Shown piece after piece: positions 1 through 8,624 of a DNA stretch of 44,138 nucleotides (position 1 is the first letter of the stretch; each line of letters opens with the position of its first letter). Source of the stretch: Actinomycetes bacterium (lineage in GTDB: Bacteria; Actinomycetota; Actinomycetes; Propionibacteriales; Propionibacteriaceae); assembly GCA_023458095.1 (NCBI GenBank), contig JAEXAS010000020.1, positions 1 through 44,138 on the forward strand. Direction: 5' to 3'. The notes beneath the pieces are model-generated. The model ran no database searches, was not told the DNA's origin, and saw only the letters and a program-made list of their open reading frames with translations. Made by a program: the position numbers and the translations under genes.

Positions 1-46
1 CAAAAAAAACTGGGGTGGCGCTCCTGTATCACCGTGGTGCGCCACC
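1..46 (-). terminator. Intrinsic terminator of malate dehydrogenase gene
   Basis: On the minus strand a perfect 8-bp stem (14-21 with 39-46, GGTGGCGC/GCGCCACC, 17-nt loop) is followed after a few bases by a run of eight T (A-run at 2-9 on the plus strand). Hairpin plus T-tract is the classic Rho-independent layout, and it lies about 75 bases past the mdh stop codon. Confidence 0.75.
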
Positions 47-61
47 GCTTTGTCTAGGCTC

Positions 62-107
62 GGATTGGTCGATCGTGACCCATAGTCGCGTCAGGATCGA
101 CCAATCC
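62..107 (-). terminator. Perfect 13-bp hairpin directly after mdh
   Basis: Bases 62-74 (GGATTGGTCGATC) and 95-107 (GATCGACCAATCC) are exact reverse complements with a 20-nt loop. The hairpin begins 13 bases after the mdh stop and has no T-tract, so it may protect the mRNA 3' end or act with the T-tailed terminator at 1-46. Confidence 0.5.
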
Positions 108-119
108 AGGGCAGCAACC

Positions 120-1109
120 TCAGATCAGGCCGAGTTCAGTGACCGCTGCCTTCTCCTCAGCAAGTTCAGCCACCGAAGCGTCGATCTTGCCGCGCGAGAA
201 GTCGTCGATCTCCAGACCCTGAACGATCTGGTAGGTGCCACCGGAGTAGGTGACCGGGAACGACGAGATGAGGCCCTCGGGGACGCCGTAGGAACCGTCG
301 GACGGCACCGCCGCCGACACCCAATCGCCCTCAGCGGTGCCGAGCATCCAATCGTGCATGTGTTCCACAGTCGCGTTCGCTGCCGAAGCCGCCGAGCTGA
401 GCCCGCGAGCTTCGATGATGGCCGCACCACGCTTGGCGACGGTCGGGATGAAGGTGCTCTCGATCCAAGCCTGATCGTTGATGACCTCCGCGGCGTTCTT
501 GCCGTCGACCTCGGCGTGGAACACGTCGGGGTACTGGGTGGCGGAATGGTTACCCCAGATGGTCATGTGCTTGACCGCCTCAACCGCAACGCCGGTCTTC
601 TGGGCGACCTGGGTGATGGCCCGGTTGTGATCCAGACGGGTCAAGGCATTGAAGCGCTCGTTGGGGATGTCAGGAGCGTTGCTCATGGCGATCAGGGCAT
701 TGGTGTTGGCCGGATTGCCGGTGATCAGCACCTTGATGTCGTCGGCAGCCACCGCATTCAGGGCCCGGCCCTGGGCAGTGAAGATGGCACCGTTGGCGCT
801 CAGCAGGTCAGAACGCTCCATGCCCTGCTTGCGCGGCATGGCGCCAACCAGCATGGCCAAGTTCACACCCTCGAAAACCTTGTTGGGATCGTCGCCGATC
901 TCAATCTTGCTCAACAGCGGTGAGGCGCAGTCATCGAGTTCCATGACGACGCCTTCGAGGGCTTTGAGCGCGGGGGTGATCTCCAGCAGGCGCAATTCGA
1001 CCGGTTGGTCGGGTCCCAGCAGCGAACCGCTGGCGATCCGGAACAGCAGGCTGTAGCAGATCTGACCGGCTGCGCCGGTGACCGCTACCTTGACGGGAGT
1101 CTTGCTCAC
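120..1109 (-). CDS. mdh: Malate dehydrogenase
   Basis: NAD-dependent malate dehydrogenase, interconverting malate and oxaloacetate in the TCA cycle; in propionate-forming actinobacteria the same step serves the reverse, reductive branch. The 329-residue product has the usual length of the cytosolic-type enzyme. It shows an N-terminal dinucleotide fold with VAVTGAAGQI, the NPANTN motif, and the catalytic histidine in IWGNHS (His188). I chose GTG at 1109 because AGGAGA lies 5 bases upstream and the family motif starts straight after; the frame stays open further upstream with non-homologous sequence. Residue 18 is Cys in GQICYSLL, where Ala or Gly is common. It is monocistronic, followed by two hairpins. 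Identification is secure. Confidence 0.96.
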   Translation of the reverse strand: MSKTPVKVAVTGAAGQICYSLLFRIASGSLLGPDQPVELRLLEITPALKALEGVVMELDDCASPLLSKIEIGDDPNKVFEGVNLAMLVGAMPRKQGMERSDLLSANGAIFTAQGRALNAVAADDIKVLITGNPANTNALIAMSNAPDIPNERFNALTRLDHNRAITQVAQKTGVAVEAVKHMTIWGNHSATQYPDVFHAEVDGKNAAEVINDQAWIESTFIPTVAKRGAAIIEARGLSSAASAANATVEHMHDWMLGTAEGDWVSAAVPSDGSYGVPEGLISSFPVTYSGGTYQIVQGLEIDDFSRGKIDASVAELAEEKAAVTELGLI

Positions 1110-1165
1110 GTTTGTCTCCTCAAAAGATGCTCGGTTGGATCCGCAACCGACGCTAGCAGTTCCCA

Positions 1166-1199
1166 TTGACCAGCGGATACGGGTAAGAACAATGGTCAA
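1166..1199. promoter_or_regulatory. Inverted repeat in the mdh upstream region
   Basis: TTGACCA (1166-1172) and TGGTCAA (1193-1199) form a 7-bp inverted repeat with a 20-bp gap, 57-90 bases upstream of the mdh start. It could be an operator or chance. On the minus strand a TAGCGT hexamer about 40 bases upstream of the start might be the -10 box. No strong -35 was found. Confidence 0.25.
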
Positions 1200-1264
1200 G
1201 TTGTGAGCCATCACCCCCTGCGGGGACGACTCGCTGCGCGTCTTCGCGGCGCCGCGGGGCGTCC

Positions 1265-1270
1265 TATGCT
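1265..1270 (+). promoter_or_regulatory. -10 element TATGCT of a leaderless phosphatase mRNA
   Basis: TATGCT is followed by exactly 6 bases and then the ATG at 1277. No Shine-Dalgarno sequence precedes that ATG, so transcription probably starts at the start codon. Confidence 0.45.
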
Positions 1271-1276
1271 CTGAGC

Positions 1277-1894
1277 ATGCGTTTGATCCTGGTGCGTCAC
1301 GGACGCACCCCCTCCAATACTGGCCTGCTGCTCGACACCGCCGCGCCCGGCGCCGATCTCGATGACCATGGACACCAGCAAGCCCAAGCCTTGGCCGGGC
1401 GCATGGCTGAGCTCCCTATCCAGGCCATCTATGCCTCCAATTTGGTGCGTACCCAGCAGACGGCGGCCCCGCTGGCCGACCGAGCCGGCTTGCCGATCAC
1501 CGTTCTGGACGGTCTGCGCGAGATTTCGGCGGGCGACTACGAGATGGCGTCCTTCGCCATGGCTGCAGAGCTCAACGCCTACCAGTCGACTTTGATGAAG
1601 TGGGCCGAAGGGGATCTGTTGGCCAAGGTTCCTGGCGGCGAGAACGCTGTGGAGTTCTTCGACCGCTTCGACGCTGCCATCGCCACGATCGCCGCCGTGG
1701 ACGCCCACCAGGTGGTTGCGGTCAGCCATGGTGCGGCGTTGCGTGTGTGGTCTGCGGCGCGCATTCGCGGGTTCACCGAGGAGATCGGGCATGCCCACCT
1801 GGACAACACCGGCGTGATCATCGCCGAGGGCAGCCTCGAGCAGGGCTGGACGCTGGTGGAATTGCAGGGCTTGCTGCACTTCGACCGGGAATGA
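1277..1894 (+). CDS. Histidine phosphatase superfamily protein (phosphoglycerate mutase-like)
   Basis: A 205-residue cytosolic protein of the branch-1 histidine phosphatase (PGAM-like) superfamily, which hydrolyses or transfers phosphate through a phosphohistidine. The N-terminus reads MRLILVRHGRT, giving the RHG signature with nucleophile His8; the second catalytic histidine is in AVSHGAAL (His151). The length suits the small phosphatases (CobC/GpmB/acid phosphatase type) rather than glycolytic mutase of about 250 residues. The substrate cannot be read from sequence. The start has no ribosome-binding site but lies 6 bases behind TATGCT, suggesting a leaderless message. It is a single gene between mdh (opposite strand) and the envelope locus. 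Confidence 0.88.
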   Translation: MRLILVRHGRTPSNTGLLLDTAAPGADLDDHGHQQAQALAGRMAELPIQAIYASNLVRTQQTAAPLADRAGLPITVLDGLREISAGDYEMASFAMAAELNAYQSTLMKWAEGDLLAKVPGGENAVEFFDRFDAAIATIAAVDAHQVVAVSHGAALRVWSAARIRGFTEEIGHAHLDNTGVIIAEGSLEQGWTLVELQGLLHFDRE

Positions 1895-1953
1895 TCCTGC
1901 GTCGATTCGTCTGGTGAGCCGGCTCTGCCACCGAAACCGGGTAGGGCATCCTT

Positions 1954-1959
1954 TACCAT
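1954..1959 (+). promoter_or_regulatory. Possible -10 element (TACCAT) of the envelope operon
   Basis: TACCAT lies about 50 bases before the ATG at 2009; a start point near 1966 would give a leader of about 43 bases containing GAGGG at 1995-1999. There is no clear -35. This is the only good -10 in the 114-base gap. Confidence 0.3.
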
Positions 1960-2008
1960 CAGGGTGACCCTGGGTCGTCAGGGATCGTGTGTTTGAGGGC
2001 GGACGCAG

Positions 2009-2743
2009 ATGGATCGACGAGCAGCACCGCGGTGGGCGGTCCTGGGGTTGGCGGTCGTCGTCATCGGTGGCCTCATTGTTGCGGTAGGCCTGACCACACA
2101 GCCGCCACCGACTCCGGCCCCACCCACGGTCAGCTCGACCCCGTCTACCAGCAGCGTGATCGCAGCAGATGCTGCCCCAGCTCTCACTCCGGTGCGGTAC
2201 TACCAGTTCGACAAGAAGTGGGCCAAGCAGACCTACGGGCCCAATTCCGGCGACACGGTCCGGCGATGGGGATGCGGCCCGGCCGCCGTGGCGATGGTGG
2301 TGGCCAGCCTGTCCGATCCCTCGGTGGATCCTGGTGTTGCCTCGCGGTGGAGCCAAAAGCACGGCTACTTCACCCATGCACCCGAATCCGGCAAGACCGA
2401 GCCGGCCTTCTTCGCTGACTTCGCTGCCGGCTACGGAGTTCAGGTTCGTCAGCTCAATACCGGTGATCTACGCTCTGCCTCTCCGGCCAGCGCACGGGCG
2501 GTGAAACTGCGAGCCCAGCAGGCCGTCCGGGACGGCGACTGGGTGATCGCCCTGATGGGCAAGGGGCTGTGGACCACGGAGGCGCACTATGTGCTGTGGT
2601 ACCGCGCCGAGGGCGACCAGGTGTGGATCGCAGACTCCAACTCCCAGCGTGAGGACAAGGCCCACAACACCTTCAGTGTGTTCTCCCAGACCATGATCCG
2701 TCTGTGGGTGGTTGATGTGGGCGCAGCCGGAGTGCAGCGATGA
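2009..2743 (+). CDS. Membrane-anchored C39-like cysteine peptidase
   Basis: A 244-residue protein with one hydrophobic segment near residues 10-30 (signal anchor), a Pro/Thr/Ser-rich linker to about residue 55, and a C-terminal papain-like fold of the Peptidase_C39_2 type. The catalytic triad is visible: Cys89 in WGCGPAAVAMV, His193 in AHYVLWY and Asp209 in IADSNS. It probably acts outside the membrane; the substrate is unknown. The start is supported by GAGGG about 9 bases upstream. Its stop overlaps the next start (ATGA), so it is translationally coupled to the TarI-like gene. It is a clear paralogue of the gene at 8625-9503, with the same YQ(F/Y)DK(K/R)WAK entry motif and the same 16-residue His-Asp spacing. 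Confidence 0.8.
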   Translation: MDRRAAPRWAVLGLAVVVIGGLIVAVGLTTQPPPTPAPPTVSSTPSTSSVIAADAAPALTPVRYYQFDKKWAKQTYGPNSGDTVRRWGCGPAAVAMVVASLSDPSVDPGVASRWSQKHGYFTHAPESGKTEPAFFADFAAGYGVQVRQLNTGDLRSASPASARAVKLRAQQAVRDGDWVIALMGKGLWTTEAHYVLWYRAEGDQVWIADSNSQREDKAHNTFSVFSQTMIRLWVVDVGAAGVQR

Positions 2744-3450
2744 CGGCCATCGCCGTCGTCTTCGCCGGCGGCGTCGGGCGCCGGGCCGCAATCGGTGATC
2801 TACCCAAGCAGTTCCTCACTGTGGCCGGCCGGCCGATCATCGGCCACACCCTGGCCGTATTCGAGGACCACCCCCAGATCGAGGCGATCTACATCGCCTG
2901 TGTCGCCGACTGGATCGACTGGCTGAACAGCTACGTCGATGAGGCCCGGCTGATCAAGGTGCGTGGCATCGTTCCCGGTGGCGAGTTGGCCCAACAGTCG
3001 ATCCGCAACGCCCTGCAGGCCGCTGCGGATCACTGGTCCGATGACACCATCGTGCTGGTCCATGACGCCGTGCGGCCGATCATCGACGGCGCCTTGCTCA
3101 GCGCTGTGATCAGCCATGCTGAGCACCACGGCAATGCGGTCAGTTGCGTGCCGGCAGCCGAGACCATCGTGTTGTCCGAGGACGGAGAATCGGCGGTGGA
3201 ACTGCTTCCGCGCAGCCGTAGCTACATCGCGCAGGCTCCTCAGGCCTTCGAGCTGGGATCACTGCGGGCCGCCCACCAGCGCTATGGCGAGCTTGACCCC
3301 CGCTATGACGATGTCGTCGATTCCGCCACGTTGATGGCTCGCTGCGGCCATCGCATCCACCTGGTGGCGGGTAGCCATGGAAACCTCAAGGTGACCTACC
3401 CAGTGGACGTCGGCTTCCTGTGGGGCTATTTCGCCGAGGAGGAGTCGTGA
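2740..3450 (+). CDS. TarI-like (IspD/TarI family) cytidylyltransferase
   Basis: A 236-residue nucleotidyltransferase that couples CTP to a polyol or sugar phosphate. The N-terminus carries AGGVGRRAA...LPKQF (Gly10, Gly11, Arg14, Lys23), and VHDAVRP (His108-Pro113) and the C-terminal LKVTYPVD are family motifs. The AQAPQAF segment and the neighbouring epimerase and TagF-like polymerase favour a D-ribitol-5-phosphate cytidylyltransferase (TarI) making CDP-ribitol or a related CDP-polyol, rather than the isoprenoid enzyme IspD, which is expected elsewhere. The gene overlaps the C39 gene by 4 bp and the epimerase gene by 4 bp. The exact substrate is inference. Confidence 0.8.
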   Translation: MTAIAVVFAGGVGRRAAIGDLPKQFLTVAGRPIIGHTLAVFEDHPQIEAIYIACVADWIDWLNSYVDEARLIKVRGIVPGGELAQQSIRNALQAAADHWSDDTIVLVHDAVRPIIDGALLSAVISHAEHHGNAVSCVPAAETIVLSEDGESAVELLPRSRSYIAQAPQAFELGSLRAAHQRYGELDPRYDDVVDSATLMARCGHRIHLVAGSHGNLKVTYPVDVGFLWGYFAEEES

Positions 3451-4520
3451 CCACCGTGAACAACGACCTGGCCGCGCTGGGTGCAGATCCGCTGTTCGGG
3501 TCCGGTGTCGGCGACCTGGACGGACGCACTGTGGTTATCGCCGCCGGGGGCGGGCTGATTGCGCGCTGGGTGACCGCAGGCCTTGCCGCGCTGGCTCGCC
3601 ACCATGGGCAGCGGCTACGGCTGGTGATTCTGGTGCGCAGCCTGGCCGCAGCCCAGCAGTGGTATTCGCCGCACCTGGTCGGAGTCGACCATGAGCTTCG
3701 CCAACAGACTTTGGGTCAGCCCTGGGACTATGACGGCGCGGCGGCGTTGATTCTGCACGCTGGCGGTGGCTCCAGTCCCGGGGAATACCGGCGAGATCCC
3801 GTTGGGGTGGCTGCGGCGAATGTGCGAGCCGCTTTTGACGTGCTCGAGTTGGCCCGTCGCCGGGAAAGCCGGGTCGCCTACTTGTCCAGCCGGGAGGTCT
3901 ATGGGCATGCCCGGGGCACCGGTCAGCCCTTGTCTGAAACAGTGATCGGGGAGTTCGACCATCTTTCGGTGCGCAATGTCTATCCGGAGAGCAAACGGAT
4001 GACCGAGTCACTGCTGGTGGCCTATCACCAGCAGTATCGGATCGACTATCAGATTCTGCGGCTGGCCAGCGTGTACGGCCCTGGTATGAAGCTGCACGAT
4101 GACGGGCGGGCGATGTCCGATCTGGTGTCGGCCCGACTGGCTGGCTCGGACCTGGTGCTGAACAGCGACGGACGCGCCCGGCGGGCCTACTGCTACGTCC
4201 TGGATGCCGCCCGGGGCGTGCTGGCAGCGCTGCTGTTGGGTGCCTGGCCAGGGGTTTACAACCTGGCCAATGAACGCGAGCCGGTCTCGATCCGGGAGTT
4301 GGCCTCCCGGATTGCACAGCTGCCGGTGCCGGGTCTGCCCGAGGCCGCCGTCACCACCGGCCCGCCAGCGGAGCCGGGCAGCTATAGCGACTTCGACTAC
4401 CTCGGGTTGGACACCACCGCCGTTGAAGCGCTCGGCTGGAGTCCCCAGGTGGGTCTGGACGACGGGCTGCGTCGCACGCTGGCCTCTTTCGGTGAGGATG
4501 GCCCGAATGCAGCCGGCTGA
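3447..4520 (+). CDS. NAD-dependent epimerase/dehydratase (extended SDR)
   Basis: A 357-residue extended short-chain dehydrogenase, probably acting on a nucleotide-activated sugar for an envelope polymer. It shows a glycine-rich dinucleotide motif (AGGGLI, residues 33-38), the YLSSREVYG strand with a catalytic-type serine, and the catalytic YPESK (Tyr179, Lys183). The RLASVYGP segment is typical of UDP-sugar epimerases and decarboxylases. GTG at 3447 was chosen because it overlaps the TGA of the TarI-like gene (GTGA) and follows GAGGAGG; the upstream reading belongs to the previous gene. It sits where a TarJ alcohol dehydrogenase would be expected in a ribitol system, which makes the polymer unusual or the assignment incomplete. 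Confidence 0.82.
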   Translation: MTTVNNDLAALGADPLFGSGVGDLDGRTVVIAAGGGLIARWVTAGLAALARHHGQRLRLVILVRSLAAAQQWYSPHLVGVDHELRQQTLGQPWDYDGAAALILHAGGGSSPGEYRRDPVGVAAANVRAAFDVLELARRRESRVAYLSSREVYGHARGTGQPLSETVIGEFDHLSVRNVYPESKRMTESLLVAYHQQYRIDYQILRLASVYGPGMKLHDDGRAMSDLVSARLAGSDLVLNSDGRARRAYCYVLDAARGVLAALLLGAWPGVYNLANEREPVSIRELASRIAQLPVPGLPEAAVTTGPPAEPGSYSDFDYLGLDTTAVEALGWSPQVGLDDGLRRTLASFGEDGPNAAG

Positions 4521-6477
4521 GGACCGCCCCTACGACCCGGATTGGTATTTCGGGTTCCTCGGCCAGGCGAACCTCGAGTTGGATGCCAATCCGGGCCACG
4601 CGCGCCAAAGCGAACTCCTGCGCGAGCTGTACCGCCGGTTTCGGCGCAATGCCGAAGACAACGACAAACGACTCCTCCAAGGCGACGAACTGGACGCCTT
4701 TCTGGACGCGGTACGGCGGTTGGCCGGACGCTTCGACCCCGACCTGCTGGCGATCCGCCAACAGGGAGTTCCGGAGAACTTTCGCCGCTATCTGCTCGAC
4801 CAGTGCGCAGGTGCGGATCCGGTTCGCATCGAGATGCGCAGCCTCATGGTCAGCGGCGACGAACTGAGGTGCTATTGCTTCTTGACCTGGCCGCCGCACA
4901 GCAGCGCGTCGCTGGTGGTTCACTACAGCGGTCCCGAAGGTGAACGCTCCTGGACGATTTCCGACCACGGATTGCGGCAAACCTTCCGCTACTTCGGACG
5001 TCCGCTGGTGCAATACCAGGCCTTCGACTTCGGAATACCCCTCAGCGATTGCCCGCCCGGCGGCCGGCTGTGGTGGACGCTGGCCGATCGATCGCAGGCA
5101 CTCCCGCTGGAGTTCTCCACCGCAGCGGCGCGGCTGGCTCCCGATCTGGGTATTCGCTACGCGGAGTTCGACCGATTCGCGCTGCGGGCTCAGCCCGACG
5201 CCCTCGCGGTGGTCACGCCGTCGGCTCGGCTGTGGTGGCGCAATGAAGCCTCGGCCTTCGCCGGCCTGCTGCGCTCCAACCTGGGGTTGACCGCCACAGT
5301 GAAGGAGGGTGGGCTGCGGGTGCTCTACCACCTCACTAGGCCCTGGTTCGGCCGACGCCTGGTGTTGTACTACGACAAGCTCTATCTGGGTGGGGACAAC
5401 GGCCAGCATCTGTTCGAATTCGCCGCGGCTCAAGGCGACACCGCCAAGCATCGCTATGTGATCCAACCCGATGCGCCCGGTGCTGGCGCCTTGCGGCGGC
5501 GCGGCCTGCGCCTGGTGAACGCGTCCTCACCGCTGCGCAAGCTGTACCCCTTGAACGCCTACGTCATTGCGGCCACGTCGATCAATCCGTTGGGCCAGTC
5601 CGGGCTGAATCGATTTGAGCGCCGCTGGTTCGCCAGTGTGATCCGGGCCCATGTGGTGTGCATTCAGCACGGGCTGACCGTGCAGTACATTCCGCAGCTT
5701 CAGGCCCGTCACATCGACAACACCGAACGCTATTACTGCGCCTCGCCGGTGGAGGTGGCCAATCTGAGCAAGCCCGAATATGGGTACCGGCCCGAGGCGC
5801 TGATTCCGGCAGGTCTGGCCCGTTTCGATTCGCTGGTGCCCGATACTCGACCCGAGGTACTGCTGTGCCCGACCTGGCGGCGTTACGTCGCCAACGATGC
5901 GCCCCGCATGGGCCAAGTCCGCAGCCGAGCGGATTCCTTTCTCGACAGCGACTACTTCGCCGTGTACTCCCGGCTGCTCACCGATCCCGAGCTCATCAAG
6001 GGACTGCGCGCCCGGGGCCATCGGCTCACCTTTTTGGTCCATCCCACCCTCGCCGCTCAAACCAGTGACTTCGCCGATCGCGTTGCGGCTGATCCGGCAG
6101 CCCGCTCGGTGGTGACGGTGGCCTCCTCGACGACTCAGGGCTACGTTCCCCATCTGAAGGCGGCTGCGGTGGCCATCAGCGACTACTCCGGGGTGCAATT
6201 CGACCTGGCCTACCTGGGGCGTCCGCTGATCTACTACTTGCCCGAAGAACTGCCGCCGAGCTATCCCACCGGCGACTACGACCCAGCCCGAGACGGTTTC
6301 GGCCCCACGGCCACCACGGTGGCCGGCTTGCGGGAGGCTCTGTGGGAAATCCTGGATCGGGGAGCTGAACCCGCACCGGCCTACCGTCAGCGGGTCGAAG
6401 AGTTCTTCTACCATCACGATCGCCGCAACTGTGCGCGCATCTACGCCGACCTCGCCGAGGTGTACCACCTTGACTAG
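4507..6477 (+). CDS. CDP-glycerol/ribitol glycerophosphotransferase family protein (TagF/TarL-like)
   Basis: A 656-residue cytoplasmic-face polymerase of the family that transfers glycerol- or ribitol-phosphate from the CDP form to build teichoic-acid-like chains. The C-terminal half contains IQHGLTVQY (His388) and ISDYSGVQFDLAYLGRPLIYY (Asp559), matching the family's HG and DYS...FD motifs. The N-terminal 300 residues are not recognised by eye and may be an acceptor-binding or extra glycosyltransferase-like region. ATG at 4507 is preferred because GGTGAGG ends 9 bases upstream; it overlaps the epimerase gene by 14 bp. Together with the TarI-like enzyme it defines a phosphopolyol polymer locus. 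A second, shorter family member is at 12601-13860. Confidence 0.85.
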   Translation: MQPAEDRPYDPDWYFGFLGQANLELDANPGHARQSELLRELYRRFRRNAEDNDKRLLQGDELDAFLDAVRRLAGRFDPDLLAIRQQGVPENFRRYLLDQCAGADPVRIEMRSLMVSGDELRCYCFLTWPPHSSASLVVHYSGPEGERSWTISDHGLRQTFRYFGRPLVQYQAFDFGIPLSDCPPGGRLWWTLADRSQALPLEFSTAAARLAPDLGIRYAEFDRFALRAQPDALAVVTPSARLWWRNEASAFAGLLRSNLGLTATVKEGGLRVLYHLTRPWFGRRLVLYYDKLYLGGDNGQHLFEFAAAQGDTAKHRYVIQPDAPGAGALRRRGLRLVNASSPLRKLYPLNAYVIAATSINPLGQSGLNRFERRWFASVIRAHVVCIQHGLTVQYIPQLQARHIDNTERYYCASPVEVANLSKPEYGYRPEALIPAGLARFDSLVPDTRPEVLLCPTWRRYVANDAPRMGQVRSRADSFLDSDYFAVYSRLLTDPELIKGLRARGHRLTFLVHPTLAAQTSDFADRVAADPAARSVVTVASSTTQGYVPHLKAAAVAISDYSGVQFDLAYLGRPLIYYLPEELPPSYPTGDYDPARDGFGPTATTVAGLREALWEILDRGAEPAPAYRQRVEEFFYHHDRRNCARIYADLAEVYHLD

Positions 6478-8557
6478 CTCCAGTGCCGGGCGCATTGCCT
6501 ACTTCGACAACCTGAAGTACATCCTGATCGTGCTGGTCGTGATCGGGCACTTCATCGATCCGTTCTCCAAAGACTTCGGCTTCTACTCCGGCATCTTCTT
6601 CTCCATCTACCTGTTTCACATGCCGCTGTTCGTCCTGGTGACCGGGATGTTCGCCCGCGGACTGATTCGCAGCGACGGGCGATTCCGGCTGAGTCGGGTC
6701 TTTCAATTCCTTGCGCTCTACCTGCTGCTCTACGCCGGAATCGCCGTCCTGGAGTACCTGGCTGGCAAGCCGCTGACCCTGACCCCGTGGACGGTGGCGA
6801 ATGCGAGCTGGTACCTGCTGGCTGCCGCGATCTGGTACCTGTTGGTGCCGCTGATCGCCCGCATCGGGCTGATTCCGGGGTTGGTGGGCAGCGTGGTGCT
6901 GGCGCTGGTGGTCGGCTATCTGCCCTTCATCGGGGATGTGTTCGCCATCTCGCGGGTGATCTGTTTCGCGCCGTTCTTCCTGGTGGGCTACTGGTGGGAA
7001 CCTGACGCCCTGCAGCGTTTCTTCAACCGGTCCTTGCCCTGGAAGCTCGCTGCTGCAGTCATCCTTGCCGGGGCATTCGCCGCACCCTTTTGGTGGCCCC
7101 GGCTGTTGAAGCTGCGCGGTCTGCTGTCGGCCCGCAACAGCTACGCGCTGCTGGACAACTACGCCAGCTTCGGCGCCGGGTTTCGGGCAGCCTGGTATCT
7201 GGCCGCGGTGATCTTGGGGGCCTGTCTGCTGATCCTGATACCGCGCGGTCGGCACTGGTTCTCCACCATTGGTGAACGCACCTTGCAGGTCTACATGTGG
7301 CATCTGTGGTCCCTACGGGCGCTGGCGCTGGTCGCGGTCGTGCCGCTGACCGCACGGTGGGCCAAAGCCACGCCGATGGCGATGCTGCTGCCGCTGGTGC
7401 TGGCTTTGGCTGCAGCCCATCTCTTCGCGCTGCGGCCTCCCTTTGGTTTGGTCTCCGAACGCATTCTCCGACTGGGCAAGGGCTGGACGGTCAGCGGGCG
7501 CACGGGTTTCATCGTCGCGGTGGCCACCGCCGTGATGCTGCCGCTGGCCGTCCTCACCGTGTCCGGACGTCCGCTCACCCTGGCCGCGGCAGCTTCCGCG
7601 CAATCGTCGAGCGCACCGCTGCCACAGCGAACCCCGATCGGCCTGGAGGCAGTTCGCTTCGACGCGCCGTTGGAGGGTGCGGTTGGATTCGCTGCGGCCA
7701 CGATCCAGCTCACTGCTGTCGACGGGCTGGCCGGCGGCACGGTGAAACCCGGCCAATCCTTCACGATCCGCGCCGACCGCGGCGACACCTGGATCGTGAC
7801 GGCAGGCTCGGTCGGTGGCGGTCTGGATCCGCGGCTGGCTTTGGTGAACCTTCCTGACCTGGTGCCGTCCCTGGTGCTGCCGGGGGAGTCTGCCCCGGGT
7901 TACCGCTCCAGCGGGACGCCGATTCTGGCGGGTACTGACGCCTTGATCGCCCCCAACGCTCGGTTCGGGACACCGCTGCCCTACCTGCCGGTAAGCCTGG
8001 CCACCGCACAGAAGCTTCAACGGGCCCAACGAGCCGCCCTGGCCGATGGCAATACCTTGATCGTCTACGCGACCTGGCATTCGGAGGCGACCCAGCAGGC
8101 ACTTGCCGAATCGATGGTGGCGGCCTACGACGCCCAGCCGCGGGTGCGAGCCGGGATTGACGGCGACGGATGGGATCTGGCGTGGTTCCTGCCCTCGGCT
8201 GCCGACCTTGCCGGCGCCGGCGACAGTGTGGAAGTCGGCCTGGGCAAGCTCAGTGCGCCGGTGGAGCCCTGGAAGCCGGGAAAGCCCTACCGCGCCACGG
8301 CTGCGGTGCCCGCTTCGATGCCGACCGCTGCACGGGAACTCTCTCGGGCCGCCGCCACGACCCTGCGTCCACCGCAGCCCGGGCAGGCCACGCCCAGTGC
8401 GCCGCTGAACGATGCGGCGCACACCCTGATTCGCTACGGCCAGGCCGCAGGCCTTTCCGTGGCGCCGAGTGCCTGGTGGCGCTTCGATGATCCGCAGGCA
8501 CGACGCTGGCAGCACGCCCCGCTGGCGTCGGGTTGGGCGATCACGCTGCCGAGGTGA
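6470..8557 (+). CDS. Membrane acyltransferase fused to a degenerate M15D (VanX-like) domain
   Basis: A 695-residue protein. Residues 1 to about 345 are a polytopic membrane domain resembling acyltransferase family 3 (O-acetyltransferases), beginning GRIAYFDNLKYILIVLVVIG with about ten hydrophobic segments. One more membrane segment follows near residues 350-370, then an extracellular domain clearly homologous to the lipoprotein at 9500-10621 (shared VGFAA, PG..FTI and NLPDL(V/I)PS motifs). The zinc and catalytic residues of the M15D fold are gone: the Arg of EAFRP is His537, the HxxGxAxD motif is absent, and EWWH is AWWR (668-671). It probably modifies an envelope polymer, with the C-terminal domain as a binding module. 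TTG at 6470 is chosen for GAGG 9 bases upstream; it overlaps the polymerase stop. Confidence 0.78.
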   Translation: MTSSSAGRIAYFDNLKYILIVLVVIGHFIDPFSKDFGFYSGIFFSIYLFHMPLFVLVTGMFARGLIRSDGRFRLSRVFQFLALYLLLYAGIAVLEYLAGKPLTLTPWTVANASWYLLAAAIWYLLVPLIARIGLIPGLVGSVVLALVVGYLPFIGDVFAISRVICFAPFFLVGYWWEPDALQRFFNRSLPWKLAAAVILAGAFAAPFWWPRLLKLRGLLSARNSYALLDNYASFGAGFRAAWYLAAVILGACLLILIPRGRHWFSTIGERTLQVYMWHLWSLRALALVAVVPLTARWAKATPMAMLLPLVLALAAAHLFALRPPFGLVSERILRLGKGWTVSGRTGFIVAVATAVMLPLAVLTVSGRPLTLAAAASAQSSSAPLPQRTPIGLEAVRFDAPLEGAVGFAAATIQLTAVDGLAGGTVKPGQSFTIRADRGDTWIVTAGSVGGGLDPRLALVNLPDLVPSLVLPGESAPGYRSSGTPILAGTDALIAPNARFGTPLPYLPVSLATAQKLQRAQRAALADGNTLIVYATWHSEATQQALAESMVAAYDAQPRVRAGIDGDGWDLAWFLPSAADLAGAGDSVEVGLGKLSAPVEPWKPGKPYRATAAVPASMPTAARELSRAAATTLRPPQPGQATPSAPLNDAAHTLIRYGQAAGLSVAPSAWWRFDDPQARRWQHAPLASGWAITLPR

Positions 8558-8624
8558 ACGGCGATGTTAGGCTGACGCCGACAGCCTGGATCCCCACATT
8601 GAGAAAACCGCGGAGGGTATCGGT

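Noticed and set aside
15..923. A 302-residue open frame antisense to mdh.
   Set aside because: It is the shadow of a high-GC coding region; no motif or start signal, and mdh is certain.
2740..3450. IspD of the isoprenoid (MEP) pathway.
   Set aside because: The family fits, but motif details and the TagF-like neighbour favour a TarI-like polyol-phosphate cytidylyltransferase; no ispF is adjacent.
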